Assembly: GCA_013822345.1 (NCBI GenBank)
Contig: PNKH01000038.1
Location: forward strand, 1 to 61,464
Source: Isosphaera sp.
GTDB lineage: Bacteria > Planctomycetota > Planctomycetia > Gemmatales > Gemmataceae
Direction of reading: 5' to 3'
Length of the DNA stretch: 61,464 nt
Both the position numbers and the translations under genes were made by a program. Each line of letters opens with the position of its first letter. Positions within the stretch are counted from its first letter, which is position 1. Below, in pieces: positions 18,244-27,587 of the stretch. The notes under the pieces are model-generated. The model saw only the letters and a program-made list of their open reading frames with translations. It did no database searches and was not told the origin of the DNA.

Positions 18244-19209
18244 ATGCAAGGCTACCTCCAGAAGAAATTCACGCGGTTCCGTGCCTACCAGCTCGGCAAC
18301 GCCGGGTCGTCGTTCTCGTACTTCGACAGCAAGACGTTCACGCTGATCGAGGCGCGGCTCACGGACCTAAGTCGGCCCCACGTCGCCAAGGAAATGGAGA
18401 TCTGCAACGTCTCCCGCATCGGGTGTCTGCACATCACGAGCTGGGACACCGACCACAGCAAGGAGTCCGAACTCAAAGAGATTCTGGACACGTACTACCC
18501 GGAGAAGATCGAGTACCCCGGCTACGAGCCGAAGTCGGAGACCGCCATCAAGTGCCGCGATCTGATCATTGCCTACCGCAACAAGCTGAAGGCCATTAAC
18601 CGGCCGGCGGTGGTGCGGAGCATCGACCCCCCGTACGTCAAATCCCTGTCCCCGTCCGACCGCCTCGGGTACCGGGACGTCGTGTACCACCCGAAGTACC
18701 TGTCCGAGAAGTCGAACGACAACTCGACGGTCAAGCTGTTCCGCACCGGGTGCTTCAACGTCGCCAGCCTGGGGGACGTCGAGAACCCGATGATCGGGGC
18801 GTACCTACGGGGATGCCCGCTCTTCAAGAGCGAGGTGGACGTGCTGATTCTCGCGCACCACGGCGCCGACAACGGCTTCACGACGGGCAAGTTCCTGAAG
18901 GCCGTGAAGCCGAAGATGGCGATCTGCTCGTCGAACTACGACAACATGTACGACCACCCCCGTGACGAGATTCGCGAGTTGCTCTACGAGAACGACATTC
19001 CGCTGTACACGACCAAGACCGGCGACGTCGCGGTGCAATCAACCGGCATCCACACGCACGCCTTCAAGCTGATCAACCTCAAGGCGGATTCGACGGAAAT
19101 CTCCAGCGAAGAAGACTTCGTGTCGAAGAAGTCGGAGAAGTTGAGCCACAACCTGGACACGATCAAGAACAGGTACGCGCCTCACCGGTGGTGGCTGCCG
19201 AAGAGGTAA
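18244..19209 (+). CDS. Metallo-beta-lactamase-fold protein 2
   Basis: 321-residue protein of the same fold as its neighbour (FRAYQLGNAGSSFSYFDSK start, VLILAHHGADNGFTTGKFLK late motif). The first metal motif reads SWDTDH where the neighbour has HPDMDH, so the leading His is replaced by Ser66 and metal binding may be altered. Start choice is uncertain: a GTG at 18151 would overlap the previous stop (GTGA) but adds a Pro-rich tail without Shine-Dalgarno. The ATG at 18244 follows a CAACCCAAGCAAC...GAGG block repeated from upstream of MBL 1. The pair may form a heterodimer in which one member is regulatory. Confidence 0.82.
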   Translation: MQGYLQKKFTRFRAYQLGNAGSSFSYFDSKTFTLIEARLTDLSRPHVAKEMEICNVSRIGCLHITSWDTDHSKESELKEILDTYYPEKIEYPGYEPKSETAIKCRDLIIAYRNKLKAINRPAVVRSIDPPYVKSLSPSDRLGYRDVVYHPKYLSEKSNDNSTVKLFRTGCFNVASLGDVENPMIGAYLRGCPLFKSEVDVLILAHHGADNGFTTGKFLKAVKPKMAICSSNYDNMYDHPRDEIRELLYENDIPLYTTKTGDVAVQSTGIHTHAFKLINLKADSTEISSEEDFVSKKSEKLSHNLDTIKNRYAPHRWWLPKR

Positions 19210-19232
19210 TCTGACACGGCAACGTCCGAATC

Positions 19233-19517
19233 GTGGAGAACAGTTCGCCGATCTCGAGGCTCCCGATCGTCCGAGGGTCGGACACGGACGACAGCGCGTA
19301 CTCCATCCGTACCGCGTTGACGTACATCTTCGCCATCAGGGAGTTCCTCGTGGACAATTTTCAGATGGACTCCGAGATCGACAAGCGGTGGTCGGAGCTG
19401 GAGGCTTTGAACAAGATCAGAAACTGCCTCGCGCACGACCGGGGGATACTCGGGGAGCAACGCGCCGTCACAAGGGGTATACTGCTGGCCGACCTCAGTT
19501 CGGCAGGGCGGGCGTAG
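19233..19517 (+). CDS. Small HEPN-like protein or fragment
   Basis: 94-residue frame with a GTG start and no clear Shine-Dalgarno. The helical core reads YIFAIREFLVDNFQ, then WSELEALNKIRNCLAHDRG, containing R-x4-H (RNCLAH), the catalytic signature of HEPN ribonucleases. Codons upstream of the GTG, back to a TGA at 19212, remain protein-like, and the last 15 residues look non-native. This may therefore be the middle of a longer HEPN protein that was truncated on both sides. It sits 23 bp after MBL 2. Confidence 0.5.
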   Translation: MENSSPISRLPIVRGSDTDDSAYSIRTALTYIFAIREFLVDNFQMDSEIDKRWSELEALNKIRNCLAHDRGILGEQRAVTRGILLADLSSAGRA

Positions 19518-19576
19518 TGTTTCGCATCCGGCACGCGCGCTCCTTCGGGGCCGCCCCGGTTCGGAGGAACTATTGC

Positions 19577-20989
19577 GTGGGTGGACGTACCGACAGCGAC
19601 GGTGAGCCGCGCCTGTTCTTCACCTCCCCTTGGGATCCGGTGGTCGTGCGCCGCGGCGACGCGCTCGGGCTGCGTGGAATCGCGGACCAGTTCGCCGATG
19701 CCGTCGCGCCACATCTGAGTAACCGGGTGAGGGACGGGCGCTGGGTGACGATTTTGGCGTGGTGCCTCGCGCGCTCCCAGGAGGTCTTCCATGCCAGCGG
19801 AGGGCGCGGCGTTGCGAGCCGCACGCAACAACTCGAACGCTACGCGTGGTTGCGGCCGCTCGAACTGATGTGGGTGGCGCGCACGATCGCGCTCGCCGAC
19901 GACTGGCGCGACCGCTCCCTCCCCGGGCAGAGGAGCGTGCGCTACTGGTACCGGGCGCACGCGGACGACGGGCAGCCCGGCGAGTGGTTCGGGATGTCGG
20001 CGGACCAGTTCCGCGCCTACCGGCAGACCGGCGTGTACGGCGGGTACCGCGTCGCGTTCCGCAAGTGGCCGAACATGACGGTCCTGGGCGACGGGTGGAC
20101 GCCGGGAACGGCCGTGAACGAACTGGCGCGGTGGCTCGACGGCAGGCTCGGGGAGGCGAACGTGCCGTGGCCGCTCCACGTCGGCGATGGCGAAGACGAT
20201 AGCGTGTCCACGCGCAGCGCCAAGCTCGCCCGCGGTGAGGAACACCGGTGGTGGTTGCGGAAGTGGACGGCGTTCGACGAGGGCGGCCGTTCGGCCGACG
20301 CGGACACGCTGCCGCGCCGGAAGGGGGACGCGCGCGTGCTCGCGGAGGTCGATCTCCTCAAACCGCTCGTGTTCGGCGACGACGCGTTCGGGAAACGGCG
20401 GAGTGCGGTGGCCCGCGAGGTGGCGGCCGCGCCCGCGACGGATCACCCCGGAATCTGCGAACACCTCGGCAGCGCGTTCTCGAGCGATCCGACCATCTCC
20501 CTGTTGCCACGTTTCTCCCGGCTCGCCGATGCCGGGATGGCGGCCATGGACCTCGTCTCGGGGGCGCTGCGAGGAAACAGTCACGTGACGCTCGCCGATG
20601 TGGCGGCGCTGCCGGCCGCGGGCGCTGTGTGCGAGGAACTTGACGCCGCGGCCCGCGCGTGGCAGGCGGGGGCCGGAATGTCGATCCGGCACATCGAGAC
20701 CGCGCACCGCTTCGCCGGGGCGATCCCGGGCGCGCGACCGGCCGAGTGCCTGCGCGCGCTCCTTCAGCACCACGAGGTGTACGGCGGCGGGCTGCGCTGG
20801 TTCGTCCTGCGCGACAACCGGATCGAGCCACGGACGCCGCCGTACGGCGGCGGCTCGCGCTACCGGTTCCGCCTGTGGTCGCTGTGCCGCCTCGGCACGC
20901 AGTGCGGGGTCCTCTCCGCCATGCCGCCCGCGATCCGCAGTGAGGACGAATTCGATGACGGCGAACCTACGGAGGCCGCCAATGGGTGA
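19577..20989 (+). CDS. Uncharacterised protein of PLD/helicase cassette
   Basis: About 470 residues. The frame is open further upstream, but the GTG at 19577 has GGAGGA 8 nt before it and starts a plausible N-terminus (PRLFFTSPWDPVVVRRGDAL). The region GLRGIADQFADAVAPHLSN and RVRDGRWVTILAWCLARSQ, followed by ELMWVARTIAL, recalls the DUF6361-type proteins that accompany PLD-like and helicase genes in defence loci; this is a resemblance, not a firm assignment. No nuclease or ATPase motif. The 3' end overlaps the PLD gene by 8 bp, so the two are translationally coupled. Confidence 0.8.
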   Translation: MGGRTDSDGEPRLFFTSPWDPVVVRRGDALGLRGIADQFADAVAPHLSNRVRDGRWVTILAWCLARSQEVFHASGGRGVASRTQQLERYAWLRPLELMWVARTIALADDWRDRSLPGQRSVRYWYRAHADDGQPGEWFGMSADQFRAYRQTGVYGGYRVAFRKWPNMTVLGDGWTPGTAVNELARWLDGRLGEANVPWPLHVGDGEDDSVSTRSAKLARGEEHRWWLRKWTAFDEGGRSADADTLPRRKGDARVLAEVDLLKPLVFGDDAFGKRRSAVAREVAAAPATDHPGICEHLGSAFSSDPTISLLPRFSRLADAGMAAMDLVSGALRGNSHVTLADVAALPAAGAVCEELDAAARAWQAGAGMSIRHIETAHRFAGAIPGARPAECLRALLQHHEVYGGGLRWFVLRDNRIEPRTPPYGGGSRYRFRLWSLCRLGTQCGVLSAMPPAIRSEDEFDDGEPTEAANG

Positions 20990-22964
20990 CACCGGGTTCG
21001 GCTGGGCCCCGCTGCTCGACTCCGCCGCCCCCGACGGGTGCTGGCTGAAAGCCGCCCTGTTCACCACGTACGACCGCGCGGACGGGCACGTGCTCGCCGA
21101 GCACCTCTTGCCGCATCTGCTGAAACTGGGCCGCGAACCCGACGGCGACGGGGCAGAGCGGCAGTACTTTCTGCTCGAACTGGACCGGCGCCTCAAGCAA
21201 CTCCACGACAAACTCGTGGTGGTGTCATCCACGGCCCGCGAGGAGCCCGCCGACCCTGACGAGACCGCGGGCGACGCATACGGCTGGATCTGGCGGTCGA
21301 TCCGGCCGCTGACCGTCGGGAGCCGGCAGAGGGCCGTGCAGCACGCGAAGCTCTGGATGCTCCACTGGGGGGCCGAGGAACCGGACGGGGCCGAACGCCT
21401 CGAACTCGTGATCTCGTCGGCGAACCTGACCCGGTCCGCGTTCCGGGGGCAGTTGCAGGCGGCGTGGCGGGTGTGCCTCGAACTCCACGACCGGCCGTCG
21501 GAGGCGCGGCGCGCGGCGTGGGGCGTCCTGCCCGCGTTCCTGCGCGAGTTGTCCGCTTCTGCCGGGGCTCCGGCGCACCTCGACCCCTTCGTCGAGTTAC
21601 TCGCGCGGGCCGATCCCCCCGAAGGCGTCACCTTCGTTGCCAGCGTACCGGGGACGCACTCCCATCAGGTACTGCGGACGACCCCGTGGGGCGCGGCGGG
21701 CCTGCGCAAGATCGTCCCCCCGGGCCGGGCGTCGGTCCGCGTTTCGGTTCTCAGCCCCTTCCTCGGGACGTGGGACGCGGCCGGTCTTCGGGGGTGGTGC
21801 GAGAGGCTGGAGTCCGCGCCCGATCATTTTGAACTCGTCTGGATCGACAAGAACCATCCGTGGGCCCGGCCCGGTCGGTGGCTTGCTCCCAGGGAGACCC
21901 TCGAGGCCCTCGCCGGGGCGGGAGCGTCACTCCTCCGGCTCCGCTACGAGGCCGGCGCGTCCGAAGGGACCGACCTCTTCCACGAGGAGCACCGCCCGAC
22001 CGACGACCGCTGGAGTCACGCGAAGGTCTACGGCATTCGCCGGGGCACATCGCGCCGCGTGCTGGTGACCTCGGCCAACTTTAGCGCCGCCGCTTGGGGG
22101 CGGGCCACGCGCGACGGGCTCGTCATCGAGAACTTCGAACTGGGCGTGTGCGCCCAGGGAGGCACGTGGCCCTTCGGGAACCTCGAAGAGTTCGAGGACG
22201 TGACGACAGCGGCGTCTGTTACGGAACTGCCCGCACGCGGCTCGGTGCTGATCCAGTGGGCACGTGCGGTCTGGGACGGCGATGAGGTCGCCGTCGAGTG
22301 CCGCTGCGCGGGGGATCGGGACGTCGCCGGTTCCGTCCGCGGCGGAGACGCGTGGGTGCCCGTGAGCAACTGGACAATCTCCGGCGGCCCGGTCCACTCC
22401 GCCCGGGTCCCGTGGGCGGACGCGAAGACACCACCCGCCTTCGTTCAACTGACCTGTGACGACGAGACGGTGTGCGTGCCGATTTTCGACACCCGGCCGG
22501 CGCCCCAGCGTGAAACCGCCACCCCGCCGGAAGTGGACGGGAACGTCGTGCAGGCGATGCGCGACGAGCTGCTCTTCGAGCAGTACGGCGGCCGGGTCGC
22601 CGATGACGATCCGCTCACGGCCCCCGAAAGCGAGGAGCCGACGGGCGTGGGATCGGACCCAGACCCGGACTCGGAAGAGGAGTGTGAGGGTGGCGGACGC
22701 GCGGACAGTTACGCGGTCCCGGCGTTCGCACTGGCGCGGCGGCACCTCGCCGTGATCGACAACTGGTGGGTCCGGGTGACGGGCGCCGCGAAGCGCGGCG
22801 GGCAGTTCGAGCGGGACGTCCTGCGCCGGGACGGTGAGCTGCTGATCGAGGCGTTTCGGCGGCAGGCCGGACGGGACGCGCGGAAAGAATCGGCGCGGGC
22901 GCTGGGCGCCACCCTCGCTGTCGAGGAACTGACCGTTCGGCTCAAACACTTCCCGGAGGCGTGA
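20982..22964 (+). CDS. PLD/Tdp1-like phosphodiesterase-fold protein
   Basis: 660-residue protein with two phospholipase-D-type half-sites: QHAKLWML (H121, K123) followed by VISSANLTRSAF (N148), and SHAKVYGI (H346, K348) followed by VLVTSANFSAAAW. HxK with a downstream SAN, without the classical Asp, is the tyrosyl-DNA-phosphodiesterase-1 style of the superfamily, so the product probably acts on phosphodiester bonds in nucleic acid. An acidic linker (about 550-590) precedes a helical C-terminal domain. GGAGG stands before the ATG; overlaps both neighbours. Likely the nuclease effector of the cassette. Confidence 0.88.
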   Translation: MGDTGFGWAPLLDSAAPDGCWLKAALFTTYDRADGHVLAEHLLPHLLKLGREPDGDGAERQYFLLELDRRLKQLHDKLVVVSSTAREEPADPDETAGDAYGWIWRSIRPLTVGSRQRAVQHAKLWMLHWGAEEPDGAERLELVISSANLTRSAFRGQLQAAWRVCLELHDRPSEARRAAWGVLPAFLRELSASAGAPAHLDPFVELLARADPPEGVTFVASVPGTHSHQVLRTTPWGAAGLRKIVPPGRASVRVSVLSPFLGTWDAAGLRGWCERLESAPDHFELVWIDKNHPWARPGRWLAPRETLEALAGAGASLLRLRYEAGASEGTDLFHEEHRPTDDRWSHAKVYGIRRGTSRRVLVTSANFSAAAWGRATRDGLVIENFELGVCAQGGTWPFGNLEEFEDVTTAASVTELPARGSVLIQWARAVWDGDEVAVECRCAGDRDVAGSVRGGDAWVPVSNWTISGGPVHSARVPWADAKTPPAFVQLTCDDETVCVPIFDTRPAPQRETATPPEVDGNVVQAMRDELLFEQYGGRVADDDPLTAPESEEPTGVGSDPDPDSEEECEGGGRADSYAVPAFALARRHLAVIDNWWVRVTGAAKRGGQFERDVLRRDGELLIEAFRRQAGRDARKESARALGATLAVEELTVRLKHFPEA

Positions 22965-25072
22965 TGCTCGCGACCGAACCGCTCGGCCTCTCGGCCAACC
23001 AGTGGCAGTTCCTCTCGAAACCCGACGCGTACGTCGAGGCGAGCACCCGTTCCGGCCGCGAGCTCGTTCTCGAGAGTACGCGGCGGCAGTTCCTGACCGC
23101 GGCCGATATCCTCTCCCGCCTCAACGGGAGTAACGGAGCCGAGCGCCGCCGCGGACTGCTGCTCGCCGACGACGTGGGACTCGGCAAGACGACGGTGGCC
23201 GCGCTGGTCGCCTGGGTCGTCGCGTCCGCCGGTGAGCGGCGCGGGATCCGCATCCTCGCCCCCAACGACGTGATGGTGCGGCGCTGGGAGGAGGAACTTC
23301 TCTCCCACGTCGAGCCGCTCCAGAAGTGCGCGCAACATCTGGAGGTACGGGCCAACCTTGTGAAGGCCCGACGGCTCAATCGCCTCTCCGCGGGGACCAT
23401 CCAGGTCGTCAAGCACTCCTACGCGTCATCGGACTTCAATCTGGCCTGCGACCTCCTCGTCGTCGACGAGGCGCACCGCGCCAAGGGCGAGGGGACCGCG
23501 TTCAGCAGGGCCCTAAAGCGGCAGAAGAAGCACGCCCGGCGGGTGCTGATCCTCACGGCGACGCCGTTTAGCATCAGGCTCGAAGAGCTGATCCGCATGC
23601 TGACCCTGATCGGGGCCGAGTCGGCGGGCGGTGCGGTCCGAACGTTCAGTCGCGCCCTCGACGACCTGTACACGGGAAACACGACGCGGAAACAGGAAGA
23701 CGTGGCCACGCGCCTCGCCACGAAGGCCCGAGCGGCGGTCGAGGCGCTCGCCGGTTTCGTGATCCGGCACGGCATCGACGACCTGCCGGCGGAGCAGGCG
23801 TCGTTCGGCGCCCGGGCGGACTGGACCGTCCCGGTGCCCGCGGCGAACCTGCAGGAAGTGGAACTCATGGTGCGGATGGACCGGGCGCTCCGCGTGGCGC
23901 GGAGCGACGGGTCGGAGTCGCTGCGGGCGACGAACGATCCGCGGTTCCACGTCGGCTGGCGCCACTTCGATGAGGTGAGGGAGAAACTGAAGAGCCGAAC
24001 TCCGCAACTGGCCGAACCGGCGAGGGCCGTCGTGGAGGGCCAGCTCGCCGCGATGAGGCAGCTCCGCGCCAGGGTCGGGGTCCACTCCAAGATGGCCGCC
24101 ACCGGCGCGGTCGTCAAAACGGCGGTCGAGCGGGGGGACAAGGTGATCCTCTTCTGCCACCACCACGCGACGGCGCAGGAGCTGACCGTCCACCTGGCCT
24201 CGGTGTTGCCGAAGGTCACGCCGCCGAGTCGGCCGGGAGTACGCGACTGGCGAAAGGCCTGGGAGCGGATCCTCGCGCCTGCCGGGAGTCTGGACGAGGA
24301 GTCACTGCGCAACACGTTCATTGACTGGCTTTGTGGCGACCTGATCCGGGCGCGGACGGGGAACTGGTTCGGTGCCGCCGAGCTTGCGGGTGACGGGCTG
24401 GTGGCCGCGCTGGAGGCGACGCCCGCGCGCCACCGCTTGAACACGGAGACCATCGCCGCAGCCGCGCAGCGCCTCTACCGCACCCTGCTCGGTTCCAAGT
24501 CGAGCCGGGCGATCTTGCAGGCGGCGCTCGACCGGCCGGAGGTTCTGCCGGGGGGAGAGGGCGGTTCACTCGTACTGGGCGTTTGCGACCCGAGTGAGGC
24601 CGAGGCCGAGGAGTCGCTGTTCATCCACAACCAGCAGCCCGACACCGTGATCTCGGTGTTCAACAGCCCGTTCGGTCCGGACGTGCTGGTCGTCACCGAC
24701 AAGCTCTCGGAGGGCATCGACCTGCACCGCTACTGCCGGTGCCTGATCCACTACGAACTCGACCCCAGCCCGATCCGGACGGTCCAGCGGAACGGTCGCT
24801 TGCGCCGCGTCAGCAGCTGGGCCTCCATCATTCGAGAGCCTATCCTGTACGCCTACCCGGCCTTCCGCGGTACCCGGGATCACCGGCTCGTGCAGATCAT
24901 GAAGCAGCGCGTGGACAGTTTCTCTCTCCTCCTGGGCGGAGTGCAGGACTTTGAGATCGATGACGTCGGAGAGGCAGACGAGAAGTGGCGAAACGAGGTG
25001 GTCGCAACTGCCAAGGCTCGCTTGACCGAGGCGGGCGGACTGCTACGTGCAAAAGAACCGAAAGCACTGTAG
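22964..25072 (+). CDS. SF2 DEAD/DEAH-box helicase of defence cassette
   Basis: 702-residue SNF2/SF2-type helicase. Walker A GLGKTT at 72-77, DEAH at 168-171 (LLVVDEAHRAK), motif III TATP in LILTATPFS, and C-terminal motifs V/VI in DKLSEGIDLHRYCRCLIHYE and VQRNGRLRR. Between the RecA lobes there is a long insert (about 230-420). The start is taken at the ATG overlapping the PLD stop by 1 nt, with GGAGG 4 nt upstream; the GTG three bases earlier is too close to that element. Stand-alone helicases paired with PLD proteins are recurrent in anti-phage loci. Confidence 0.9.
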   Translation: MLATEPLGLSANQWQFLSKPDAYVEASTRSGRELVLESTRRQFLTAADILSRLNGSNGAERRRGLLLADDVGLGKTTVAALVAWVVASAGERRGIRILAPNDVMVRRWEEELLSHVEPLQKCAQHLEVRANLVKARRLNRLSAGTIQVVKHSYASSDFNLACDLLVVDEAHRAKGEGTAFSRALKRQKKHARRVLILTATPFSIRLEELIRMLTLIGAESAGGAVRTFSRALDDLYTGNTTRKQEDVATRLATKARAAVEALAGFVIRHGIDDLPAEQASFGARADWTVPVPAANLQEVELMVRMDRALRVARSDGSESLRATNDPRFHVGWRHFDEVREKLKSRTPQLAEPARAVVEGQLAAMRQLRARVGVHSKMAATGAVVKTAVERGDKVILFCHHHATAQELTVHLASVLPKVTPPSRPGVRDWRKAWERILAPAGSLDEESLRNTFIDWLCGDLIRARTGNWFGAAELAGDGLVAALEATPARHRLNTETIAAAAQRLYRTLLGSKSSRAILQAALDRPEVLPGGEGGSLVLGVCDPSEAEAEESLFIHNQQPDTVISVFNSPFGPDVLVVTDKLSEGIDLHRYCRCLIHYELDPSPIRTVQRNGRLRRVSSWASIIREPILYAYPAFRGTRDHRLVQIMKQRVDSFSLLLGGVQDFEIDDVGEADEKWRNEVVATAKARLTEAGGLLRAKEPKAL

Positions 25073-25298
25073 GCTGGCTCCGGCGAGTCTTCAGAGTGCC
25101 ACCCGCTCTCCTGCCCCCATCCGTGAGGTGGCGGCTGGAGTGACGGGACTGTGCTGCGGCAATCAGGAACTGACGCCAACATGCCATCACGTCGGTGAAC
25201 GTGCGGCAGTGATCGATGCCTATCCAGGGCGCCGTACGCTGCTGGCCACACGCGGTCTCGCCGCCTTCAGGGCATCGACCGCCGGAGGCCGCAAGGGC

Positions 25299-25331
25299 TG
25301 TGGCGGGCCGGGTGATAATCGACCCGCCACA
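25299..25331. terminator. Hairpin between convergent genes
   Basis: Perfect 9-bp stem (TGTGGCGGG at 25299-25307 with CCCGCCACA at 25323-25331) and a 15-nt loop, just after the stop of the leftward gene at 25340 and about 230 bp after the helicase stop. It has no T-run, so it is at most a Rho-independent-like or mRNA 3'-end structure serving both strands. Confidence 0.45.
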
Positions 25332-25339
25332 GCGTTCGG

Positions 25340-26071
25340 TCAACGCGCGTTGGGCCGCTCCGGCTGTGGGAGGAACCGTCGGATCTCGCCGGTGGCCCGC
25401 TGGTGGGCGAGAAGCATCTCGGCCACGAGCGCACGGAGTCGCGCGTTTTCGGCGGCGAGATCGACCCGTGGTTGCCCCGCCGACACCGCGTCTTCCGGGC
25501 CGTTCGACGGGGCCGGATCGACGCCGGCCTCCGTCAAAAGCCGTTCGAGTGCTGGGTCTACCGGTGGCAGTGGAAGGCCGTCGGTCCCGCGGTTGCCTGC
25601 CGCAAGCCAACTCGCCCACACGCGGCGGAACACCCACAGCGGGTGGTCCGCGTTGGGGCATAGTTCCAGTGTCCGCTGCAGGTCGATGTAGCCCGGGGTG
25701 CCGGCGAGCGTGGGGTCGCACGCCGCGACCCGGGCGAGCAGCTCCTCGGCCGAGTCGCGGAGCTCGGACGCGGCGATGTCCGACAGGTGGTAGTAGTCGA
25801 CCGCCTCGGCGTCGTCCTCGCGGAACTGGCGGACCAGTTCGGCGGCCCGGGCCAGCACCGCGCTCACCGCGCCGTGGCCGTCAGCGCCTTCGGCCGGGGG
25901 ATGGGTTCCCGCCGGGGATGGGAAGAACGCCAGGTCCTCGGCGCGATCCTCCCACTCCTCGAGAAAGGAATTGACCTCGGCCAAGAGTTCGGTGGAGTTG
26001 CGGGGTGCCGGGTCGCCCGGCAGGTCCGGTGTGTCGCCCGCGGTGGTTGCCGTCTCGTTGATCTCGTTCAT
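25340..26071 (-). CDS. Uncharacterised helical protein
   Basis: 243-residue acidic protein without signal peptide or membrane segments. An N-terminal low-complexity region is followed by a Glu-rich helix (AEVNSFLEEWEDRAEDLAFF), a central helical region (VLARAAELVRQFREDDAEAVDYY) and a C-terminal helix ending ARLRALVAEMLLAHQRATGEI that could form a coiled coil. The ATG at 26071 (MNEINETATT) is chosen over an upstream in-frame start at 26254 because the extension is Arg/Pro-rich and unlike protein. Function unknown; it closes the leftward accessory module. Confidence 0.7.
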   Translation of the reverse strand: MNEINETATTAGDTPDLPGDPAPRNSTELLAEVNSFLEEWEDRAEDLAFFPSPAGTHPPAEGADGHGAVSAVLARAAELVRQFREDDAEAVDYYHLSDIAASELRDSAEELLARVAACDPTLAGTPGYIDLQRTLELCPNADHPLWVFRRVWASWLAAGNRGTDGLPLPPVDPALERLLTEAGVDPAPSNGPEDAVSAGQPRVDLAAENARLRALVAEMLLAHQRATGEIRRFLPQPERPNAR

Positions 26072-26522
26072 GGTTCCGCTGCCTCGTGTGGTTTCGGGTC
26101 CGGGGGTCACGCCCCTCACTCGATACCCCGCCCGATGTTGCTGGGCGGAGCGCGGACGCCGAGCCGGAGCCGTCGCAGACGGGAACAAGGTGAAAGGGCG
26201 ATTCGGAAGAAAGGACGGCCGGCGGCGTATCGGCCCGGTGTTCGAGCTAACCAACGCGGTGGGAAGTGGGGCTGAGGATATGGCACGCTACAAACGGAGC
26301 GGATGACCTTCGAGAACGGGCGCGAGATGAGGACCGCGAGCCCGAGCAAGCCCAGTTGGCGCGTCAGGCGTGCGCCTGGGCGGGCTTCGGGCGCGACCGC
26401 CGACCGTTTGCCCGCCCGGAGGTCGCGCCTCCCATAAGCGCGTGTGAAGGATCGTCTGCTCCGTGCAGACATGCGGACCGTACCGGGGGCGGTTAAACCT
26501 ACGAAGTAGTCCGGCGGCCGAA

Positions 26523-27587
26523 TCACCCTCGCAACCAGTTGATGTACTCCTCCCCGAGCAGGAGCGTGAGTGCGGAGACCAGCCCGAGGAGGCCGCAGGC
26601 GAGCAGGATCCCGTTCTGGAACGGGGCGGCGAACTCGACCGCTGCGACCCACCCCGCCACGGCGAGTACCAGCCCGAGCGGGGCGAGGACGAATCGGATC
26701 AGCGCGGTGCCGGATTCGCCTCCGGACCGCGCGTACGCGGCCCCGCGCCTCGCCGGGGGCGGGCGGCTGTTGTCGAGGGCCGTGAACGGGTTCTCGGGGG
26801 CGCCGGGCGGCCGCGGCAGGCTGCACCCGGTATCGTGCTCGTCGGGAGCGGTCAGATCCGGAAAGCCGCCCCCGGCGGATTCGGGACGCGGGACGAAGGG
26901 GTCGCCCCGGATCGCCGCGAGGCGGGCCTGGAGCTCGTCGTTGCGGTACAGCGGGTGGGCGAGGACGGCCTCGAGGACGCCCAGTTCGGTGTCCTTCGAC
27001 GCGTCGTTGGGCCGCAGTAGCGCCTCTTCGTACAGCCACTCGTAGAAGCCGCAGCTCGCGGTGAACGCCCTCATCGCCGGCGTCCCGGTCGTCCGGTCGA
27101 GACCCAAGGGGGCCAGTTCGGCGGAAACTGCCACACCGGGCTCTACCCCCCGACGGACGTGGGCGACGCACAACCCGACGAACTGCTCGGCGTCGGCCCG
27201 CGCCTCGTCCGTGTACATCATCCCGTACCCGAGGGCGGCGAACTTGGCCCGCATCTTGGGGTTGTCGAGGTTCCCGAGCAGCTTCAGTTCACTGACCATC
27301 TTCCCGGAGCACTCCGGGCAGCGAACCGGTCCATCGACCTCGTAGTCGGCGACCGTTCGTTTCGCGTCGCACGTGGATCGGAGGCACACGAAATCTCTTC
27401 GCAGTGTGGTGACCCGGCGCTTACGCGGGGTGGTCGGTCGGACCGCAGCGGGGACGGGAGCCACGGGCGCGGGATGGGGGATCGAGAACGCCCGACCGCA
27501 GTGCGGGCAGTTGACCGTCGACCCGCGCTGCGAGACGTGGTAAGACACGCCCCCGTGGCAGTGGGGGCAGTGGATGACGCCGGTCAT
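26523..27587 (-). CDS. Zinc-ribbon membrane-anchored protein
   Basis: 354-residue protein. N-terminal zinc ribbon CPHCHGG...NCPHCGRAFSIP (residues 7-35), a second ribbon CLRSTCDAK...RCPECSGKM (about 68-97), a helical domain (about 120-230), a Pro-rich linker, and two hydrophobic C-terminal segments (VLAPLGLVLAVAGWVAAVEF and GILLACGLLGLVSALTLLLG). Such MJ0042-like zinc-ribbon starts are common in planctomycetes. Topology suggests a cytoplasmic zinc-binding head tethered to the membrane. GAGGTGA lies 4-10 nt before the ATG. Function unknown. Confidence 0.8.
   Translation of the reverse strand: MTGVIHCPHCHGGVSYHVSQRGSTVNCPHCGRAFSIPHPAPVAPVPAAVRPTTPRKRRVTTLRRDFVCLRSTCDAKRTVADYEVDGPVRCPECSGKMVSELKLLGNLDNPKMRAKFAALGYGMMYTDEARADAEQFVGLCVAHVRRGVEPGVAVSAELAPLGLDRTTGTPAMRAFTASCGFYEWLYEEALLRPNDASKDTELGVLEAVLAHPLYRNDELQARLAAIRGDPFVPRPESAGGGFPDLTAPDEHDTGCSLPRPPGAPENPFTALDNSRPPPARRGAAYARSGGESGTALIRFVLAPLGLVLAVAGWVAAVEFAAPFQNGILLACGLLGLVSALTLLLGEEYINWLRG

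Noticed and set aside
19361-21631. 756-codon leftward open frame opposite the 470-residue protein and PLD genes
   Set aside because: Shadow of two coupled genes with clear motifs and ribosome binding sites.
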